A DNA stretch of 64,000 nt from positions 10,478,001 through 10,542,000 of the forward strand of contig OX579641.1 of assembly GCA_951230915.1 (NCBI GenBank), written 5' to 3'. Within the stretch, counting starts at the first letter, position 1, and every line of letters starts with the position of its first letter. The notes beneath the pieces were generated by a model. That model made no database searches. It was given only the letters and a program-made list of their open reading frames with translations, and was not told where the DNA came from. Shown piece after piece: positions 58,722-64,000 of this stretch. The DNA comes from Antitrichia curtipendula. Lineage: Eukaryota > Streptophyta > Bryopsida > Hypnales > Leucodontaceae. The position numbers and the translations under genes were made by a program.

Positions 58722-61700
58722 CTGCATAAAGGAAGAGCTAAAATCAAAACATGCAACGAATGACAAGTACTTACTAGTGTAACGAGCTGAGAGGTCAGGA
58801 AACAGCACAACCAGCGTGAAGATTTCTCGAATGTATATACGACTCACCGTCCACTTGAACTTTTCCTCCATGACTCCTTTCTGTGCACTTGTAATTTTGC
58901 CTACATACCTCCAGATATCTTCACCTGCAGATTAGACACAGAAAATATTAGACGTTGAAAGATGTTGGTAACACAAGATGGAGGAGATTTTAAATATAGT
59001 TTCTTTAAGCAGCGTTCTAGAGCTGAATCCACACCAAAAATAATTGGAACACCTAACCAGGGTATTATGCATCTAATTAAGTAACTTCCACGCCCTAAAC
59101 ACGGAGAATAATTCAGGATTTGCAGCTAATATGGCGCGACAGCTCAACATCAAGCAGCGATCTGTACCGAGACAAATGAAACTACACAATATGCTCATAA
59201 CTCACCCAGAATTTTGTATGCGGTAGCCAGTGCTGCTAAGGACGCTTTCCGAATATCACCGTCTCTTTCGACAGTAAGTGATGCTATGGACGACAACGCT
59301 TTGGTAGAACCCACAATCTGCACAAAAGGATGAAACTTCGTATAATCAGCAACTGCAAGAATTAGATCGAACTTTAAGACATCTGATTACGATCGGCCGA
59401 AAATATGAAAATAAGTTAGATCCTAAATTGATGCAACCAAACACCTCTACCCCTACTCATAGTGACTAAAGAGTAAGAACCAACAACTAATTATGTCGTC
59501 AAGAAAGTCGGAGAAACATAAAGAACCTCAGAAATATCACCGTGAGAAAGGAAGATGCCTTTTAAAATTAACAAAATCCAGCATACCATCAGGTAGGCCA
59601 TTGAAAATAAATTAATATAACCAGCCTAAACTGAAGAATTAAAAAATCAAGGTTCCGATAACTCGGGAAGAGGGAAATACCTCAATACCACACTGCTCTA
59701 TCATAAACTCAATATTCTCGACACATTCAATCCTCGTGCGGTTATTCTTTGATTTAAGACCATCTGTCATAAATATAAACACTTTCGGAGCCGGGAAGAT
59801 AGAGCATAAGAGCCTTGTCAACTCTCGAATTTTCTCACGGACCTTCTCAATGTTGTGTCCAGACTGATTCAAACAAGGAAATTGTCAGCACAAATAAGGA
59901 ACAAGTGAAATCCAAAACACAATTCCAGAGCCTGAAAATCTCACAACATATTCGAGCTACATCACCGTGAGCAATACAGCAAGACCAGAAAAGAGGTGAC
60001 AATAAAACTTTGAGTGATATACCTTTTCCACCAAACACGGAAACAAGATGCTTGCTTCAAATTCACTGAACATGTATGCTTCACCCTTTAGTCCCTCTAC
60101 TAGGTCAAAGAGGAGGTCAATGACCTGAATCAGAACAATCAGAACAAGGGTCAAGATCTGAATCAGACCTGAATCAGAACAAGGGTCAAGACCACCTCAG
60201 AGGAATAACACTCGAATAACGGATCTTCATACGGAACTAAACTCGAGACATAGTGAAATGAAGAACGAGACCGAATCACCAATTCTCAAAAAATACATTC
60301 TAGGTGATAATTCTATGAAGTTCAAGGAAGAGTCTCACCTTCAGAAGACATGTCGTATTCGATTCAGCAAATCGTAATGAGCTCCACCGGAAAATGACAT
60401 CCAGAATCTCGATGATCTCTTTTGTTTGATTTGGAATAGCCTATACGAATATGAACCAAACAATATTACAACGACTACATAAGATAAACCACTTGCAAAA
60501 CCCGGCCCGGCCGGATGGACGGTACAGCCGTTAAACGCGAACACTTCAATGTGGCCACTCCTCGTGAAACATCAGAAAGCACAGAAGCTAAGGACCAGGA
60601 GTAACAGACGAGAGGTTAATATTGATACGCAAAAGCTTAGGTCAGTCTCCAACCTTCTGTTCCAATAGAAAATTAACAAGGCTAGTGCTACAAATCATAA
60701 GAACTCAATCAACTACAAAAGTCTCTCTATAGAATTATATTGAGAAATTGTTGAATGAATAATGACTTAACAAAAAAATGATAGTGCACAAACCCTTTGC
60801 AGCAGCTCAAGGCCTTCAATCTGCTTCTTGAAATCCGGACTTAAGAGTTTCCTCTGGAGATCTTCCCGGAAAAACTTCACAATATCAGCCTGCAGCATAC
60901 GCCATAACCAAGGAAAATAAGCAGTGACGTTATTCAGGTACAACAGAAGCACTAATACATAAAATTGTAAAATTCAAACAACGTATAATGCCAGTAATTT
61001 ATCACAGGCTTAAGTTGAGAAACTTTTGCAAATTTGAAAGGAAAATCTTATTTCACCTCGACGTCATGTGGCTGTTCTCTCCTTGCAGCATCATCAAACT
61101 TATACTTCCGAAAATTCAACCTTTCTCGTTCGGCCTAAGCAGACAACCCAAACAGCAATTGGTGAGCGACCCGAACATTGTCAAGTTGGCAGGATACTGC
61201 CCCAGAGAGAAAAAGGGAGAATTGATAACGTATATACCTATTTATGTGATTTTTTGGGGAATGTAAAGAAGAAAACCTAGTTCGATCAATACGAGCAAGG
61301 TGTTAAGCACAACTAATTAGAACAAATAATCAAAACGACTGCAAACCTTGTGCGAGTCTTTCAGATTGAAAAGAGGTTGTCCCTGCATTTGTGAATCGTA
61401 CGCCTCCGCAGCTAATGTAGCTGATGTCTTTGTCTGTTTCGGACCCGATTGTCTCTGTCAAAATAGATACAACAAACACGATAAGAAAAAATCTGTAAAT
61501 CCCTAAACTGTAAATTTCAAAATTCAACACACATTGACTGAGACATGTATGAGCTTGCCTAAGTGAAAACAGACTAGTAATTAGAATTTGAACCAAAATT
61601 GTAGAACCCACCACCTAACCAAACTGATAATATAATAAGACAATCTGACAAGTACTGAGGATATTTGTAGAAGGTGGAAGCCCGGATAGGGATGTGAATG

Positions 61701-64000
61701 CTGAAGTGATAAATCGTCGACTATCATATAAAAAGTAGGACTTTTCGGAGCTTACAGAAGCTGCACCACGGCCAACGGTACTAGGATTTCTACTTGACGC
61801 TCGAATCTCAGAAGAAGATTTGCTCCCAGCCTTGGGCGTAGTGCTTGCACTTGTGAATGAATCTTCTGAGGCACCTGCACAAAATCCACATTTTAATATC
61901 ACAAGGTAGTTTATTTCACTGAAACATCAGGAAGAAGTGGAAGAAATAAAGTTCGCATCAAAGATAACAAGAGTACTACAAATACACGCATAGATAAAAA
62001 TGAAGGTAGTTGTAAGAAAACTAGAAAACGGATTTTTCAGTACGCAATCAAGTCGATCAAGAAACGTACTGGAGGATCTTTGATGATCGAAAACAGTCTG
62101 CAAAGCAGCGAGGGCTGACCCTTGAACGCCTTTAGATGCTTTCATTACCTGAAACAGAGTAATTAGTTTAAAAACGAAGGCTAGACCCTTCCGAATTGTT
62201 GCCGAAAAAATAGTCACGGTATAACCCTACACCTTGGAATGGAGACTGTGAACAGCACTTCACCATGGAATCAGCAGAGAAGGTGGACAATACCATTCAC
62301 GAAGGGTAGTCTAGCTATTCAACAACTAGAAACGAAGGATTATTACCAGTTCAATATCGAAGACTCGAATAAGCTCCACCAAGCACGCTTCGGCCGATTT
62401 CCGCATGTCAACGAATTTGTCCTGCACCACCACAATTAGCAAGAGCATCCAGCATAAGCAATGTAAATGTTTTGCTAGAACTACTTTTTTCAACATAACT
62501 TTAGACCACATGAAATTATCCATACCTGTAAACCCATGGAAATGGGCTTCACAAGCTGTAAAAGAGCTGGCTGATCCCCCTGTTTTGCAATATTCCGTGC
62601 TACCCACTCAAAAAGCTCCTTCCGTCCTTCAGCAGATATTTTGGCTTCTACCAGTGCAGGAATAATATATGGAAGCTGCAACCACAGTGCTCAGATCAAT
62701 AACCAACAACGGCAAGAAATGTCAACCACGAAGCGTTTCATCACATTATGGCTAGTAGGTTACATAAAATATTCATGGACAAACACACGTTTAGAAAAGC
62801 ACTGCTCACCATTTTATCAAGCTGCAATAACAGTACCCAGGCATCTAGCATCTTGATGACTGCTTCACGGACAACCTTCTTATTATCTCCAAGGCACTTT
62901 AGGGCATCGCCCAAAATCCCCTGAACAGAACATGACAATCATACCAAATGAGTTGAAAAAACATTTACGAGTTCCATGAATACATATAGGGTGCTTTCCA
63001 TCCGGGAGATTATCCGTATACACAGATCATCAAACTCCAAGTCACTTAAGATCACAAAAATACCACAACTGAGTCTGACATGGCATTTAGATCAAAAATT
63101 GACAACGCAGGTGCACATGATACGATGAGTATATTAACATCCAGAACTCACCTTGCTGTGTTTTTCAACAACCGGCCCCATGGCTGCTGCTATCGTGCCA
63201 AGGGTGGTTAATGTCATTATTACCAAGTTCTTGTTTGAGTCATTTAACCTCGCTTTCAAGCTCATGAAAAGCTCACCTGAAATCGACAGAAATTCAGCAC
63301 ATTATCCAACAACTGAGTCATACGACATTCTTGAGCACAATCACCATGGACGTCAACACAAAAAGACAATAGAAAAATGTGTAAATGATTCTGGGTAGCT
63401 CATCAGGCGGATTCAGCATACACAAAATTGGGTCCAAAATCACGGTGAATGCCAAAAGCGATGTGAGTTCTGTTTAGATTCAAAGGCGAGGGTGGATATG
63501 CTCTTATATGAGTGGCTTGATGCCACCTGACAATGGAGGTCTAAAATTCTAAAATTCACTTCCCAAATGCAGGTTTAAATTATTTAAGACAGTCCTCATT
63601 TAACTTCAGAATGAACCTATTAGTGGAGGTCTACGACAACAACATTCGACAAATGTACCTGTTCCAGTAGGTTGAATCCTTTTATGAGCTTCCTCAATGA
63701 TCCCATTCAGGATCTCAAGTGACTCTTGTCTTAGCTGCATGAATGAATGGCCAGGTAGGAACAATTATGCACAATTCAAGAGAAAAAAGATAGTACCAAG
63801 AAGAAAATTATGAAACAATAGATGGCATATATAAGAGACATCGGCAAGAAGTTAATGTAATGAGCGATTTATGTGTACGAACAAATTCTGAAATACAATG
63901 ATCTCTAATCACATCAATTAGTCCTCCAATACATTTCACCAAAGAAATAAACCATATGAGGGAAATATGCTTGCCTTCCAGTCTGGACTGCTCATATTTT
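54050..64000 (-). CDS. MOR1: MOR1/GEM1, XMAP215-family microtubule polymerase (C-terminal 1,146 aa; 5' part off the window)
   Basis: MOR1 binds tubulin through arrays of TOG domains and speeds growth of plus ends in cortical arrays, spindles and phragmoplasts. I followed 29 exons on the minus strand, all joining in frame, from the fragment MSSPDWK at the window edge to a TGA at 54050. This is roughly the last 58% of a protein that is near 1,980 residues in Arabidopsis. Conserved landmarks include AAAMGPVVEKHSK, LSPDFKKQ, SKNNRTRIEC, DWNEALDII, RNQKFLDLVVKCLIKLTK, ELGMAEIR, FKKIGDKQT and DAIRERMKS. All introns but one are GT-AG; the exception has a GC donor at 63974. No frameshift or internal stop was found, so the gene looks functional. 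It lies on the same strand as the phosphatase gene, with 4.2 kb of repeat DNA between them. Exon coordinates are in the four domain entries. Confidence 0.92.
58848..60889 (-). other. MOR1: MOR1 exons for TOG5
   Basis: Exons: 60794-60889, 60339-60440, 60023-60124, 59681-59863, 59206-59317 and 58848-58924. They encode about 224 residues including KFFREDLQRKLLSPDFKK, SGHNIEKVREKIREL, LKSKNNRTRIECVENIEF and LTVERDGDIRKASLAALA. The order is that of the plant family without gaps. Confidence 0.87.
61057..62148 (-). other. MOR1: MOR1 exons for the linker between TOG4 and TOG5
   Basis: Exons: 62070-62148, 61756-61874, 61347-61454 and 61057-61134. They encode about 128 residues. The middle is rich in Ser, Thr, Lys and Ala (for example TTPKAGSKSSSEIRASSRN), as expected for a basic flexible linker that touches the microtubule lattice, and is poorly conserved. 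It ends in RERLNFRKYKFDD, close to the conserved lead-in of the next domain. Confidence 0.8.
62347..64000 (-). other. MOR1: MOR1 exons for TOG4
   Basis: Exons: 63975-64000 (partial), 63659-63734, 63152-63276, 62810-62920, 62526-62675 and 62347-62421. They encode HEAT-repeat helices with the typical TOG loop signatures: DWK.RQES, NSK-like DSNKNLV, DNKKVVREA, GRKELFEW and DMRKSAE. The domain's first helices are outside the window. TOG domains bind one curved tubulin dimer each. Confidence 0.85.
63735..63974 (-). other. MOR1: GC-AG intron in MOR1
   Basis: After codons for DWK the minus strand reads AAG then GCAAGC, matching the GC-donor consensus except at one base. The acceptor CATGCAG precedes the exon that begins CTAAGACAAGAG. 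Joining here restores the family motif DWK-LRQE in phase 0, and no GT donor nearby does so. Confidence 0.75.

Overview
This window is nuclear DNA of a land plant. The evidence is a gene for the plant XMAP215-type microtubule protein MOR1/GEM1, a gene of the chloroplast 2-carboxy-D-arabinitol-1-phosphatase type with a plastid-like leader, a BIG BROTHER-type RING-H2 gene, GT-AG introns, and Stowaway-like and LINE remnants. The lineage cannot be fixed from this sequence. Short introns in very AT-rich, repeat-filled surroundings would suit a non-flowering plant, but that is only an impression.

Layout. From 1 to about 20.7 kb there is no convincing gene. It is AT-rich DNA packed with small inverted-repeat elements: a cluster of MITEs with AAGGTA-type ends at 0.4-5.6 kb, larger TTAA-flanked elements with CCCCTAAAGGACC-like ends, a TATCTATA microsatellite and an unidentified decayed coding stretch at 5.6-6.4 kb. 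An apparently intact single-exon RING-H2 gene lies at 21.07-22.04 kb (+), with a TATA box and a 29-bp tandem array just upstream. From 22 to 45 kb there is again no gene. This part holds a 5'-truncated LINE end (24.4-25.1 kb), a nearly full-length but dead Tc1-like transposase on the minus strand (25.15-26.36 kb) with a MITE inside it, more TTAA elements, a 65-bp tandem array split by a MITE, and a GC-richer region rich in homopolymers (34.8-38.4 kb) that ends in a 200-base assembly gap.

The gene-rich end is on the minus strand. The phosphatase gene (45,454-49,853) has seven exons whose joins I could follow in frame, giving 349 codons. The MOR1 gene (54,050 to beyond 64,000) contributes its last 29 exons, about 1,146 residues, from within the fourth TOG domain to the stop codon. 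Its first intron in the window has a GC donor. The two genes lie head-to-tail, separated by a TTAA element, a 568-bp Stowaway-like element and a ladder of CCAAT boxes. They have unrelated roles: one relieves Rubisco of a night-time inhibitor in the chloroplast, the other polymerises cortical and mitotic microtubules.

I found no CRISPR array, rRNA, convincing tRNA or organelle insertion. The most unusual content is the mobile-element record: a plant family with piggyBac-like hallmarks (TTAA flanks, CCC-starting ends), and a Tc1 transposase fossil with motifs of the Tc1 type rather than those usual for plant mariner elements.
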